A stretch of DNA of 64,000 bases. Source: Saccharomyces uvarum (taxonomy: Eukaryota > Ascomycota > Saccharomycetes > Saccharomycetales > Saccharomycetaceae). The first letter of the stretch is position 1; each line of letters begins with the position of its first letter. The notes beneath the pieces are model-generated. The model was not told the origin of the DNA. It saw only the letters and a program-made list of their open reading frames with translations, and did no database searches. The stretch is taken from NCBI GenBank assembly GCA_947243795.1, contig OX365933.1, forward strand, positions 124,001 through 188,000, read 5' to 3'. Shown here one piece after another: positions 46,034-56,344 of the stretch. Made by a program: the position numbers and the translations under genes.

Positions 46034-46134
46034 CGTCACAGACAGGATTCGAACCTGCGCAGGTAAAACCCAATGCCTAATTGCTTTTCTGAGGAAATAG
46101 CAGGGCATCGCCTTAACCACTCGGCCACTGGGAC
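46034..46134 (-). tRNA. tS(GCU)F: tRNA-Ser(GCU) with intron
   Basis: The reverse strand begins GTCCCAGTGGCCGAGTGGTT. The anticodon GCT lies in CCTGCTATTT, followed by an intron of about 19 nt, a long variable arm, and the B box GGTTCGAATCC. Length is 101 nt. It has the same position as in S. cerevisiae, after FAB1. Confidence 0.97.
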
Positions 46135-46271
46135 AGAATTTGTTATATAAGTTTGTTTTACACTTGTGTTTAGTAGGAGGGGAAAAGGACACTTGTACGA
46201 GCAGCCATAAGTAAATAATGTACTGTGATTAGCATTACGCTATTTGAGATATGTGTGGATTTTGATGTAAT

Positions 46272-46561
46272 TGTTGGGATTCCATTTTTTAATAAGGCAA
46301 TAATATTAGGTATGTAGATATACTAGAAGTTCTCCTCGGGGATTTAGGAATCCATAAAAGGGAATCTGCAATTCTACACAATTCTATAGATATTATTATC
46401 ATCGTTTTATATGTTATCATTCATTGCTCCTACTACATTATCAATCCTTGCGTTTCAGCTTCCACTAATTTCCATGACACTTTGAGTCTTGTAATTTATG
46501 TCATCTTTTAACACCGTATATAATAGTAATAGATGGACGATAGCCGAATCTTGTTCCAACA
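46272..46561 (-). repeat. Solo delta LTR (Ty1-type)
   Basis: The LTR is bounded by TGTTGGGATTCC at 46272 and TTGTTCCAACA ending at 46561, 290 bp. It lies 138 bp upstream of the tRNA-Ser gene. Flanking 5-mers (GTAAT and GAAAA) do not match, so no target-site duplication is retained. It is less similar to the LTRs at 33523 and 57643 than those are to each other. Confidence 0.9.
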
Positions 46562-47246
46562 GAAAACCAGGCATTTCTATGCTTCTCTGTGTATACAGTA
46601 TGACTGGCCAGGGTATACGAGGACACTTTTTGGTGATCGCTTACGTTCGCTATGGGTGGTGGCTCTCGTACTTCATGCACAGATGTTTCTTTTACTGAAA
46701 GATTGTAGATTCAAGACATGATGCCTGTCACTTTACGCAAGAGTGGTATCAACATTCTTGTAATAAGGCGTTCTTGTACCAACGTGAGAAAAGGGACTAA
46801 GTCAAAAGCCGGTCTTTTTTAAGCCATGATCAATGCAAAATTGTTAAAGCCGAATCCACACAGCTAAAATGGATCTTGAACTAGATGACAAAGAAGGAAA
46901 CCCTGCGATGGTAGTTGACAACATATATCTATAAGACACCCAGCTCCGGCATTTGGCGAACAAGCCATGTGAAAGTACGCCTGATCACGTCAAGTGACAC
47001 GAAAATTATTATTGTAACACATGTTGAGATTATCTGGCTTTTCATTTTTTTTCATATTATTACCCGCGCTTTTCTTCATTAAGGGCTTTTGCAATTCAAT
47101 GCCAATAATAATGCCTTAAGGCATCGTTGTTCCCACGCTTTAGCACGAATTCAGTAGCGGTCGCTGTCGTTTTTCAGGCTTCTCCCACATCAACCAGTCA
47201 ATAATTGTGTCCCACTCAACTCTCTATTCTTTCTTTTGGCCTGGCG
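46562..47246. other. ATG18 upstream region lacking a YFR020W counterpart
   Basis: About 685 bp without an ORF longer than 66 codons. In S. cerevisiae a secreted-protein gene (YFR020W, CSS2) is annotated between FAB1 and ATG18; I see no relic of it here. Confidence 0.5.
47060..47066 (+). promoter_or_regulatory. Reb1-type site upstream of ATG18
   Basis: An exact Reb1 core TTACCCG lies about 180 bp upstream of the ATG18 start. Confidence 0.5.
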
Positions 47247-48749
47247 ATGTCTGATTCTACACCCACTATCAACTTTATTGATTTTAATCAAACCGGAACA
47301 TGTATATCCCTTGGGACATCAAGAGGGTTCAAGATATTCAATTGTGAGCCCTTTGGCAAATTTTACTCGGAAGACAGTGGTGGCTATGCTATCGTCGAGA
47401 TGCTTTTCTCCACGTCGTTGTTGGCCCTTGTTGGCATAGGTGACCAACCTGCACTTTCGCCAAGGAGGTTGCGTATAATAAACACAAAGAAACACTCTAT
47501 TATTTGTGAGGTAACTTTTCCAACGTCTATATTGAGTGTCAAGATGAACAAATCTCGATTGGTGGTGCTTTTGCAAGAGCAGATTTATATTTATGACATT
47601 AATACTATGAGATTATTGCATACTATAGAAACAAACTCCAACCCACGTGGCCTTATGGCCATGTCTCCTTCAGTCGCTAATAGCTACTTAGTGTACCCAT
47701 CTCCACCAAAGGTAATTAACTCCGAAATAAAAGCACACGCCACTACAAATAATATCACACTATCAGTGGGTGGCAACACAGAGGCCGGTTTCAAGAGAGA
47801 TCAACAGGACAGCGGCAATGATGAAATCAATGACTCAGATCAGTATTCAAGTTTTACAAAAAGAGATGATGCAGACCCAACAAGCAGCAACGGCGGTAAA
47901 AGTAGCATAATAAAGAATGGTGACGTGATTGTGTTCAACTTGGAGACTCTACAACCCACAATGGTCATCGAGGCTCATAAGGGAGAAATTGCTGCATTGG
48001 CAACTAGTTTTGATGGGACGCTAATGGCCACAGCTTCTGATAAAGGAACCATCATCAGAGTGTTCGATATCGAAACGGGTGATAAGATCTATCAATTTAG
48101 AAGAGGCACGTACGCGACGAGGATCTACTCTATATCGTTCAGCGAAGACAACCACTACTTGGCGGTTACAGGCTCCTCCAAAACCGTACATATCTTTAAA
48201 CTGGGACACTCGATGAGCAGCAACAGATTGGACAGCGATGATAGCAATATGGAAGAAGTCACAGCTGATGACTCGTCGTTGGACACCAACAGTTTCGACG
48301 CGTTAAGCGACGAAGAAAACTCAACAAGACTAGCAAGAGAACCGTACGTGGACGCGTCAAGAAAGACGATGGGTCGGATGATACGCTACTCTTCTCAGAA
48401 GCTATCCCGAAGAGCCGCCAGAACACTGGGACAGATCTTCCCTATCAAAGTTACCTCACTCTTGGAATCCTCGCGGCATTTTGCATCTTTGAAACTCCCC
48501 ATTGAGACGAATTCCCATGTGATGACCATATCTAGTATAGGCTCTCCTATAGACATAGACACGTCCGAATACCCGGAACTCTTCGAAACGGGCAGTTCCG
48601 CGGGCACAGAGCCTCACCGCGACCCCATAATGAAGATGATCCCCATCCGAGTCGTTTCGTCGGACGGTTACCTGTACAACTTCGTCATGGACCCCGAAAG
48701 AGGCGGTGATTGCTTAATACTCTCGCAATACTCTATTTTGATGGATTGA
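47247..48749 (+). CDS. ATG18: PROPPIN Atg18 (PtdIns(3,5)P2 effector)
   Basis: The product is 500 aa, identical in length to S. cerevisiae Atg18. It is a seven-bladed WD40-like propeller. The phosphoinositide-binding motif FRRG lies near residue 285 in IYQFRRGTYATRIYSISF, preceded by the blade segment GTLMATASDKGTIIRVFD. A long acidic or basic insertion at about 330-400 (blade 6 loop) bears the membrane-inserting region. It works in autophagosome formation (with Atg2) and in vacuole fission and feedback control of Fab1, whose gene is the neighbour. The frame is open 14 codons upstream (47205). The chosen start gives the conserved MSDSTPTINF. Confidence 0.97.
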   Translation: MSDSTPTINFIDFNQTGTCISLGTSRGFKIFNCEPFGKFYSEDSGGYAIVEMLFSTSLLALVGIGDQPALSPRRLRIINTKKHSIICEVTFPTSILSVKMNKSRLVVLLQEQIYIYDINTMRLLHTIETNSNPRGLMAMSPSVANSYLVYPSPPKVINSEIKAHATTNNITLSVGGNTEAGFKRDQQDSGNDEINDSDQYSSFTKRDDADPTSSNGGKSSIIKNGDVIVFNLETLQPTMVIEAHKGEIAALATSFDGTLMATASDKGTIIRVFDIETGDKIYQFRRGTYATRIYSISFSEDNHYLAVTGSSKTVHIFKLGHSMSSNRLDSDDSNMEEVTADDSSLDTNSFDALSDEENSTRLAREPYVDASRKTMGRMIRYSSQKLSRRAARTLGQIFPIKVTSLLESSRHFASLKLPIETNSHVMTISSIGSPIDIDTSEYPELFETGSSAGTEPHRDPIMKMIPIRVVSSDGYLYNFVMDPERGGDCLILSQYSILMD

Positions 48750-49261
48750 CCATGGAAGCACCCCACGCACCTTTCGTACATAATAAACGCATACATACCA
48801 TAGTTTATATAAAACTCCCACGTATAAGCTGTCCTCTTGCATAATATCTCCGTCATCATTATCTCACTGCGGTTTTTTCAATCGGAACAATAGAAATCGC
48901 CCAAAAGGGGAAATTTTCGATCCAAAAAAACGGAAAAGATGGCAATAATTCCTCGAGGATTTCTCGAAAAGCCCATTGAGTGACGTTATATTGAAGCCTC
49001 CCTTCCTGGGCCCAGCTCTCACCCATCGTGAGTAAACCTGGGTCAGAGTTGTCCTCTCCCTCGGAACAACTAACTTCACACGGGTGAGTCGTTTGTGATG
49101 CGGTATATTATCTTTACGGCTGGATCAAGGTGTTTTTAAAGTGTACAAACCCTTTTCGCTATTTTCGTTTATATAGCTAGTCTTGATAAAGGGCAAGTAT
49201 CTACTGTTGTTGCATGATACAAGGCCCTGCTAATAAAATAAACATATACGGAGAGTAAAAA
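48750..49261. other. ATG18-ROG3 intergenic region
   Basis: 512 bp between genes on the same strand. The middle (48900-49080) is comparatively GC-rich and includes CCTCGAGGATTTCTCGA-type short palindromes. No gene was recognised; it presumably contains the ROG3 promoter. Confidence 0.45.
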
Positions 49262-51460
49262 ATGGGCTTCAGTAATAGTAAATCAGCTAAGAAGCCTCTG
49301 CTTTTCGATATCAGACTCAAAGATGTCGATAACGACGTAATTCTACTCAAGGGCCCACCAGACGAGGCCCCCTCTGTGCTTCTGTCAGGCTGTATCGTAC
49401 TATCCATCAATGAGCCCATGCACATCAAAAGCATATCATTGAGAATGTTTGGAAGAATACAAATAGATGTCCCATTGGAAAACTCTCAGGATTTGAAGGC
49501 TTCGTCTTCTTCTTCGTCTTCACCACCACCAAAGATCAGAAAGTATAACAAGGTCTTTTATAACCATGCATGGGACAACGTTAACCTTCAAGACTATCTT
49601 AGTGGTTTAAGGGGACAAGCAGGTTCCGCGGGTAGCTGCTCATCAAGTAATATCTTAGACATTAACCAAAGAGCTCAGTCCACAACCTCTTTGAAATCTT
49701 TAAAGGGATCCTCGGTACCCTCCTCGCATACTTTGGGTAAGGGAAACTATGAGTTCCCGTTTAGCGCTATTTTACCTGGCTCGTTGCCGGAAAGTGTAGA
49801 ATCTTTACCAAATTGCTTTGTCACATATAGCATGGAATCGGTCATTGAGCGTAGCAGGCACTACAGCGATTTGATTTGTAGGAAAAATATTCGAATTTTA
49901 AGAACTATTTCACCTGCTGCGGTAGAATTATCAGAAACTGTCTGTGTAGATAATTCATGGCCCAATAAAGTTGATTATTCTATTTCAGTGCCTAACAAAG
50001 CCATAGCTATTGGTTCAGCAACCCCGATTAATATCTCCCTTGTACCTCTTTCGAAAGGTATAAAATTAGGGTCCATTAAAGTCGTATTATTGGAAAATTA
50101 TCAGTATTGTGATCCTTTTCCTCCGGTGATATCTGCAAGTAGACAAGTAACAGACTTAACTCTTGAAAATCCCTTAAATGAATCATCTGAAGACTTTAAT
50201 GTGGACGGTCACTACATAAATAACCCCTTTTTTGAGGCAGATCATTTATTCCAGGATAAATGGGAAGTTGATACAATTTTACAGATCCCAAACAGTTTAT
50301 TAAATTGTGTTCAAGATTGCGATGTTCGTTCAAATATTAAAGTTCGTCACAAGCTTAAATTTTTTATCATGCTGATTAACCCGGATGGTCATCAATCTGA
50401 ACTAAGAGCCTCTTTACCCATTCAACTTTTTATTTCGCCATTTGTAGCACTTTCCATCAAGCCGCTATCATCATCCAATTTATATTCATTTACTGGCACA
50501 AATAAGCACGACGAAAATCTGCAAAATGAAGATGAAGAGGAGTACTTATTCTCGAGGTCCGGATCAGCCACAGGGCTGGAATTAATGGCGGACATGCGCA
50601 ATGGCACTGCAGTTCCTACTGTTTCAGAATTGATGACACCTCCAAACTATGAAATGCATGTATATGATCGTCTTTATGGCAGTTCTTCCGATCTAACGCA
50701 CGCTGAAGCATCTGGGACATGTACTCCCTTGGGAAGCGAATGTTCAGCTTCTGATGACCAGCAAGTTTTAGAAGATTTACGCATAAGACTGACTAAAATC
50801 AGAAACCAACGTGAGAATTTAGGGCTACCAGTATCTGCTTCATCTGCTGCCGTTTCCAGATCACTATCGCCGTTATTAAACGTCCCGGGACAAGAAGACG
50901 GGACAGATAGAAGTTCACCCCAGAACACTTTTGGCCTCAACAACAGTTTAACTTCAGGAATACATAATAACGCATCACCCGTCTTGCTTTCAAGATCACG
51001 AGCTGGCAGTACCCTAGCTAATGACGTGCTACCAGTACCTCCGGGATTGGATTATCTGGAGACCCAAAATTTGAACAAAGTTCCATCGTATGGTAAGGCA
51101 ATGAAGTATGACATCATTGGTGAGGATTTACCTCCCACCTACTTCTGTGCGATACAAAACGTGCAACCTAGAAAACCTAGTAGAGTGCATTCTAGAACGT
51201 CATTGGGAACATTATCATCTTCCATCCCAACTAGTTTCCATTCTTCCAGTTTTAGGAGTGGCACTGCTTCCCCTATCTCAATAATCAATGGTTCTAGGTG
51301 CAGTTCTAGTGGGGCATCTCTTAATACACTTGGTGAATCATCGTCAAAAACCTCGACCATTCCATCGAGTGGTGGCTTTAATAGATCGCCTTCAAGGCAA
51401 AGGTCTAGATCTTTAGCTGGGTTCATGGGAGGATTTCTCTCGAAAGGTAATAAACGGTAA
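49262..51460 (+). CDS. ROG3: Alpha-arrestin Rog3 (Rsp5 adaptor)
   Basis: The product is 732 aa. Arrestin N (about residues 20-215) and C domains (about 225-410) are recognisable from GCIVLSINEPMHIKSISLRM, GNYEFPFSAILPGSLPES and the PLSKGIKLGSIKVVLLENYQ strand. Two Rsp5-binding PY motifs are exact: PPNY at 460-463 and PPTY at 624-627. The C-terminal third is Ser/Thr-rich and likely phosphoregulated. Rog3 and its paralogue Rod1 direct Rsp5 to plasma-membrane transporters and the pheromone receptor. It is assigned Rog3 by synteny between ATG18 and PES4. Confidence 0.96.
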   Translation: MGFSNSKSAKKPLLFDIRLKDVDNDVILLKGPPDEAPSVLLSGCIVLSINEPMHIKSISLRMFGRIQIDVPLENSQDLKASSSSSSSPPPKIRKYNKVFYNHAWDNVNLQDYLSGLRGQAGSAGSCSSSNILDINQRAQSTTSLKSLKGSSVPSSHTLGKGNYEFPFSAILPGSLPESVESLPNCFVTYSMESVIERSRHYSDLICRKNIRILRTISPAAVELSETVCVDNSWPNKVDYSISVPNKAIAIGSATPINISLVPLSKGIKLGSIKVVLLENYQYCDPFPPVISASRQVTDLTLENPLNESSEDFNVDGHYINNPFFEADHLFQDKWEVDTILQIPNSLLNCVQDCDVRSNIKVRHKLKFFIMLINPDGHQSELRASLPIQLFISPFVALSIKPLSSSNLYSFTGTNKHDENLQNEDEEEYLFSRSGSATGLELMADMRNGTAVPTVSELMTPPNYEMHVYDRLYGSSSDLTHAEASGTCTPLGSECSASDDQQVLEDLRIRLTKIRNQRENLGLPVSASSAAVSRSLSPLLNVPGQEDGTDRSSPQNTFGLNNSLTSGIHNNASPVLLSRSRAGSTLANDVLPVPPGLDYLETQNLNKVPSYGKAMKYDIIGEDLPPTYFCAIQNVQPRKPSRVHSRTSLGTLSSSIPTSFHSSSFRSGTASPISIINGSRCSSSGASLNTLGESSSKTSTIPSSGGFNRSPSRQRSRSLAGFMGGFLSKGNKR

Positions 51461-52452
51461 TAGTCACTATTCTTTGATTTTTGCATATGAAAATAAACTG
51501 TTCATTTATGCGCATATATTTACATTTAAAAGAAGTAACTCAAATAAGCGTTTAGGCATAAGAGTCTTAAAAAGAACTAAAATGTCGAATATTAGTAGTG
51601 ACTAGATATTAGTGTAATAACTTTTAATTATGTTATACTGAAAACACCGCAAGGTAAGCCTATTGTTAGTATCACACCTATTGTGTTTCAAGAAATGCTA
51701 AAACTCGCTCAAAATATGTTACGTAAATATTAAATGATAAAGATTTTAATACTAGAGTATATTTTTTGCTGGTTTCTGAATATTAGACCTCACTTTGTTT
51801 TAATGTTCATTAAATCTTTGTTTATGTTTAGTTTATTATTTGCATAGATTTTTTAACAGTTAATATTTTATTTACAAAAAAGGGTGCTCAACGCAAAATA
51901 AACAAAACATTAAAAGTCATATATTTGAGTCCCTAAAAGTTGGGAGGATATTTATTAAAATATAATATTAATTTAGAACAAGCTTTCCCAACGGGGAGTT
52001 CAAATTTGGAAAAATTGCGAGGGGAAAGTGAGGTTACATGTACATTTGATTGTGGAAAGGGGATTAATCCTTACTAGAATAGCTTAGTTTTCGTATTATA
52101 TTGAGGGGAGAAAAAAAAAGTAGAACAGTTACTGGTCAATTTCATTATTTACAAAACACTGAATAAGCACTTGCATTCCTTTTAATACTCATTTCTCTTA
52201 TTGTGTTTTTGTTTTACGACACAATAAATGTTTTTGTGTCGTGCCGAAAAAAAACGTTGGCGCAGAAACGAAAATAATAAGTTCCAAGAACTGATAGAAC
52301 TCGCAGCTAAAGCTCGATTCGATTCTCTATTGAACTTGCCCCTTATGAATGTTTTAGGAAACTAAATAAGCTGAAAGATCACTAAAGAGAATATTTTCTA
52401 CTAATCAAACCACAACAACAAAAAAAAAAAGAAATTAGACTATAAAGTAACA
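51461..52452. other. ROG3-PES4 intergenic region with candidate replication origin
   Basis: Nearly 1 kb, very AT-rich, no gene. In S. cerevisiae the early origin ARS607 lies between these two genes. An exact ARS consensus (WTTTAYRTTTW) is present at 51518-51528 (ATTTACATTTA), and a 10/11 match GTTTATGTTTA at 51820-51830. The assignment is by position and motif only. Confidence 0.5.
52231..52240 (-). promoter_or_regulatory. Middle sporulation element (Ndt80 site) of PES4
   Basis: TTTTTGTGTC, the reverse complement of GACACAAAAA, fits DNCRCAAAWD. It lies about 215 bp upstream of PES4, a gene known to be expressed in mid-meiosis. Confidence 0.55.
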
Positions 52453-54294
52453 ATGTATTCTATCTCAAACAAAAAACCTTCCATACTAAGTATGGTTCCC
52501 TTAAATATTCTGAAAAACCAAGATATAAAATTGAAAAAAGATCAAGAGAAAAAAATATCTTTCAACCCGGTGGTCACTCCCATAAGGTCGGATGACTACC
52601 ACGACAAAACGTCCAGATCTTCAAGTTCGAGCCATTCCGATTCACCTGAATTTTTGAGGATCAACAACAGTAAATCTAGTTACAAGGAAGGGAACTTAAA
52701 GGTTTTTGAAAGTAAAAAATTGGTTCCGCTCTTCATTGGTGATCTTCATGAAACTGTTACTGAAGAAACTTTGAAAGATGTTTTCAGGAAATACCCGTCT
52801 TTTGTTTCTGCCAAAGTTTGTCTTGACTCGGTAACTAAGAAATCACTGGGTCATGGCTATTTGAATTTTGAAGATAAAGAAGAGGCTGGAAAGGCCATGG
52901 AAGAACTGAACTACACTGAAGTCAATGGAAAAGAAATTAGGATTATGCCATCACTAAGAAATACAACGTTTAGGAAAAACTTTGGTACTAATGTGTTTTT
53001 CTCCAATTTGCCCTTGAATAATCCACAATTAACAACCAGAGCATTTTATGATACGTTTTCGAGATATGGGAAAATCTTGTCTTGTAAGTTAGATTCGAGA
53101 AAAGATATAGGGTTCGTGTATTTTGAAGACGAAAAAACAGCAAGAAATGTGATTAAAATGTACAATAATACAAATTTTTTTGGGAAAAAGATTTTGTGTG
53201 GAATACATTTTGATAAAGAGGTCAGAAGTGTTCCAAATTTTGAAACACAAAAGTCACGACTAGATGCGGAAACAATCATTGAGAAGGAGCAAGTCTTGAA
53301 TGATAAACAATCAAAACGTAATAATGGTGAATCTAAGAATAACCTTCCATCATCTCAAAACTCCATCTTTATTAAAAACTTGCCAATAATAACTACAAGA
53401 GATGATATTTTGAATTTCTTTAGTGAAGTGGGTCCAATAAAGTCAATTTATCTATCTAGCGCTACTAAAGTAAAATATCTCTGGGCATTTGTTACATACA
53501 AAAGCGATGATGACTCCGAAAAGGCAATTAAACGATACAATAACTTTTACTTCAGAGGCAAAAAACTCTTAGTGAGTAGAGCCCAAAATAAGGAAGAAAG
53601 GGCCAAATTTATAGAGTCCCAAAAAATGTCTACACTTTTCCTGGAAAACCTGAGTGCTGTTTGCAATAAGGAATTTCTTAAATATCTGTGTCATCAAGAA
53701 AACATAAGGCCTTTCAAGATTCAAATAGATGGATACAGTGAAAATTCTTCCGCTTATTCTGGGTATATTAAATTTAAGAATTTTGAAGAAGCTACTAGGA
53801 TATTTAATTTTTTGAATAACCGTTTAGTGGGAGGGAGCATCGTTACAACATCCTGGGAAAGACAAAATAGTACATCGAAGTATCACGATGACTATGGAAC
53901 CCGGAATAAACTCTCTTCGTCCCACCCACAAATTACCCCGTACTATCATTATTCACAAGCCAATGATTTGAACTCCTCACAGTATGCTGCGAGAGTTCCT
54001 TCATCAATGAATAACAGTACAAGATCACTGATGAAAAATAAAAATTTCAATAAGAAAGTTCTGGAAACGTTCGAAAAACAAGTGAGAAGAGGAATAGATT
54101 TCATGAGATTTCCAAGTGCCACTAGAGAGGAAAACGTACATGGAATATCTGAATATATTTTTGATACTTATTGGAATCGAGATGTTTTGGTCCTGGATAA
54201 ATTTTTATCATTATTAAATAGCAGTCCCTATCACGAAGGCGTTTTGCAAAAACAAATTGAAGAGGCAGCAAGCTCATTGGGATTTAAAAGATAA
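52453..54294 (+). CDS. PES4: Meiotic RNA-binding protein Pes4
   Basis: The product is 613 aa. Four RRM domains can be followed: about 91-169 (PLFIGDLHETV and GHGYLNFED, the RNP2 and RNP1 strands), 177-247 (NVFFSNLPL, IGFVYFED), 300-375 (SIFIKNLPI, LWAFVTYKS) and a weaker one at 390-465 (STLFLENLS, SGYIKFKN). The architecture resembles poly(A)-binding proteins. The C-terminus (from about 535) is a helical MLLE-like region. Family knowledge: Pes4 and its paralogue Mip6 control timing of translation and stability of Ndt80-regulated mRNAs in meiosis. A middle sporulation element upstream fits that. Confidence 0.94.
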   Translation: MYSISNKKPSILSMVPLNILKNQDIKLKKDQEKKISFNPVVTPIRSDDYHDKTSRSSSSSHSDSPEFLRINNSKSSYKEGNLKVFESKKLVPLFIGDLHETVTEETLKDVFRKYPSFVSAKVCLDSVTKKSLGHGYLNFEDKEEAGKAMEELNYTEVNGKEIRIMPSLRNTTFRKNFGTNVFFSNLPLNNPQLTTRAFYDTFSRYGKILSCKLDSRKDIGFVYFEDEKTARNVIKMYNNTNFFGKKILCGIHFDKEVRSVPNFETQKSRLDAETIIEKEQVLNDKQSKRNNGESKNNLPSSQNSIFIKNLPIITTRDDILNFFSEVGPIKSIYLSSATKVKYLWAFVTYKSDDDSEKAIKRYNNFYFRGKKLLVSRAQNKEERAKFIESQKMSTLFLENLSAVCNKEFLKYLCHQENIRPFKIQIDGYSENSSAYSGYIKFKNFEEATRIFNFLNNRLVGGSIVTTSWERQNSTSKYHDDYGTRNKLSSSHPQITPYYHYSQANDLNSSQYAARVPSSMNNSTRSLMKNKNFNKKVLETFEKQVRRGIDFMRFPSATREENVHGISEYIFDTYWNRDVLVLDKFLSLLNSSPYHEGVLQKQIEEAASSLGFKR

Positions 54295-54563
54295 AATGTG
54301 TCTTTCTTTTTTATTACTTAGCTAGAGTTTTTGTTTATTTATTTATTTACTTATTTACACTAATTCGATTTTTTTTTCATTATTTTCAAGTGTTATTAAA
54401 AATTATTGTTATGGAGGAAATATTAAAAAAAGGAGATGAGTAGTGAGGAATTCTATACAATATCAAATGAGTAAGAGGTTGGTTTGAGAAAGGAACAGAG
54501 AAAAAAATAAAATCACAAAAAAAAAAACTTACGTCATGCTCTGAAGCCCCCTCCGCCTTCCTT

Positions 54564-56043
54564 TCAGACTAGTTCAACATAATTTGCTGGAAAGATACCT
54601 TCTCTACCATTAACTCTCCCAGTCCACCAGTCATTTTGAGAGTCTGATTTCTTCAAAATTGTGACAACATCACCCTTTCTGAATGGCAAATCTCCGGATT
54701 CCTCTCCTGCAAAGCTAAATAATGCTACAGCCTTTGGAGAAGATGTGGATGGGGATGTTGGAGCAGCGAATCTGCCTTGACTTGTTTGCGGCGTTGAAGC
54801 AGACGAGATTCTAGACTTGGAAAATCTGTTTGATAAATCATCAACCTCACGATCTTTTGTCCTGTCCCTTCCACTACCACGTCCATTCCCACTTTCATAA
54901 TCATCGTATTCATCATCAGCCCAACGTGAACTTCTTGAAGGGTGAGACCTCGACTGAGCAGTGCTCGATCTTCTTCTATGGCTGGCATAATAACTCGAAG
55001 CTCCAGTCGGATCGTCAAGTTTACCACCACTACCACCACTAACAGTGGGTGTTACTCTCGAGTTCCTTGGAAGCCCATCACCGTAATCGTCGTCGTCATC
55101 ATCATCACCAAATGTGTAGCGAGAGTCACTTTGGGCTCTCCTTCTTGTGGATCTTGTGTTTGCTCTGCCGGAAGAAGTGTCTGAAGAGCTGAATGAACTA
55201 GGAATGTCGTTGTAGAAATCGTCGCCATCGTAATAGCCATCTTCGTCTTCATCGTAACCGTCACGGCCGCTATTGGAAGACCTGTAATTGAAAGCTCTCG
55301 ACTCCAAAACACGGAACAAAGGATCCACCGCTGGGGGTGGTCTTATCCTGCCGGACAAAATCATTTTTGCAGTACAATTATCACCATAAAACTTTCTGTT
55401 GGCCTCCCTTCTTTCCAAGATGGCGGAACCTTCCACAGAAACACCTGCGAATAGCCCTTTACTCTTGGAATAGGCGAAAACGGCAGCCACACCACCCGCA
55501 GAGGCAGAAGCGGCAGCTTCAGCACTTCTACCAAGGGGCCCGGCAGCTACAGAGACATTACCACCTAAAGTGATAGTCCCGAATTCAGAAAACGACTTAA
55601 CAGCATCCTGCGAATTTAGAATAAAAACGAAATCGGTCAATTCTATACCGACCATACCACCGGCACCAGCACCTGCCATACCAATGGCGGATGGAGCCGA
55701 CCACGTACCATCCTTTAATCTGGCGACAATCACACCGGAACCTGCTCTCCCAGAAAATAGGAAACCTGCCTTTAGGACCGTTATGATAGCCAACCCCTTC
55801 GCTCTTTTCAACACATCTGGGGGGATGACCTGTTGCGCACCAAAAACTTGGTTTGGTTTGACAAAACTAGCCAAGATCTTCGCAGCTTTTCTATATTATT
55901 CATCTTTAGTTAGTAATCAATGGACGAAAAAAGAAGACCCAAATTAAGGGAAAACTCTCACACGGGTTTCGTGGCCAAAGCCCATATAAAACATACTTTG
56001 TCTCACTCTTTAGGTTTCTAGGAATAGGATTGTTGATACCCAT
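54564..56043 (-). CDS. LSB3: Actin-patch SH3 protein Lsb3 (spliced)
   Basis: Two exons. Exon 1 is 56043-55997 (47 nt, MGINNPIPRNLKSET plus two bases) and exon 2 is 55890-54564. The intron 55996-55891 (106 nt) begins GTATGT, has the exact branch site TACTAAC at 55915-55909 and ends ATATAG. Joining the exons keeps frame and gives 457 aa (about 459 in S. cerevisiae). Residues ~20-215 form the Ysc84/SYLF domain that binds membranes and actin (PPDVLKRAKGLAIITVLKAG, GSGVIVARLKDGTWSAPSAI). A Ser/Arg/Asp-rich linker follows. The SH3 domain is the last ~58 residues (AVALFSFAGEESGDLPFRKG, ending GIFPANYVELV). It acts with Las17 in actin patches. Confidence 0.97.
55891..55996 (-). other. Spliceosomal intron of LSB3
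   Basis: 5' site GTATGT at 55996-55991, branch point TACTAAC at 55915-55909, 3' AG at 55892-55891. The distance from branch point to acceptor is about 18 nt. Confidence 0.97.
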
Positions 56044-56344
56044 TGCGTACGATGCGCCTCTTACTCTGGTTTCTTTGCCACCCGTGATCCGAGGCCTTAC
56101 TATATTCCCTTGATAGTTTATACTCTTTCATGTTCAACTTCCGTGATGCGTCCGAGTGAGCGAACAAAGAGGGTGCTGCCATTAAACGAACAACAAAGAT
56201 GGACGATTCGTGCGCCACGGCCGCTTTGAGCACCCAAAGCGGCTCTCAATCGCACCTCAAGAGGATGTGTCATTTACAGAACAGTATGTGAGTTTATATA
56301 AGGGTTTGTGAGGAGTTTTACATACAATATCAAGGGATCTGAAC

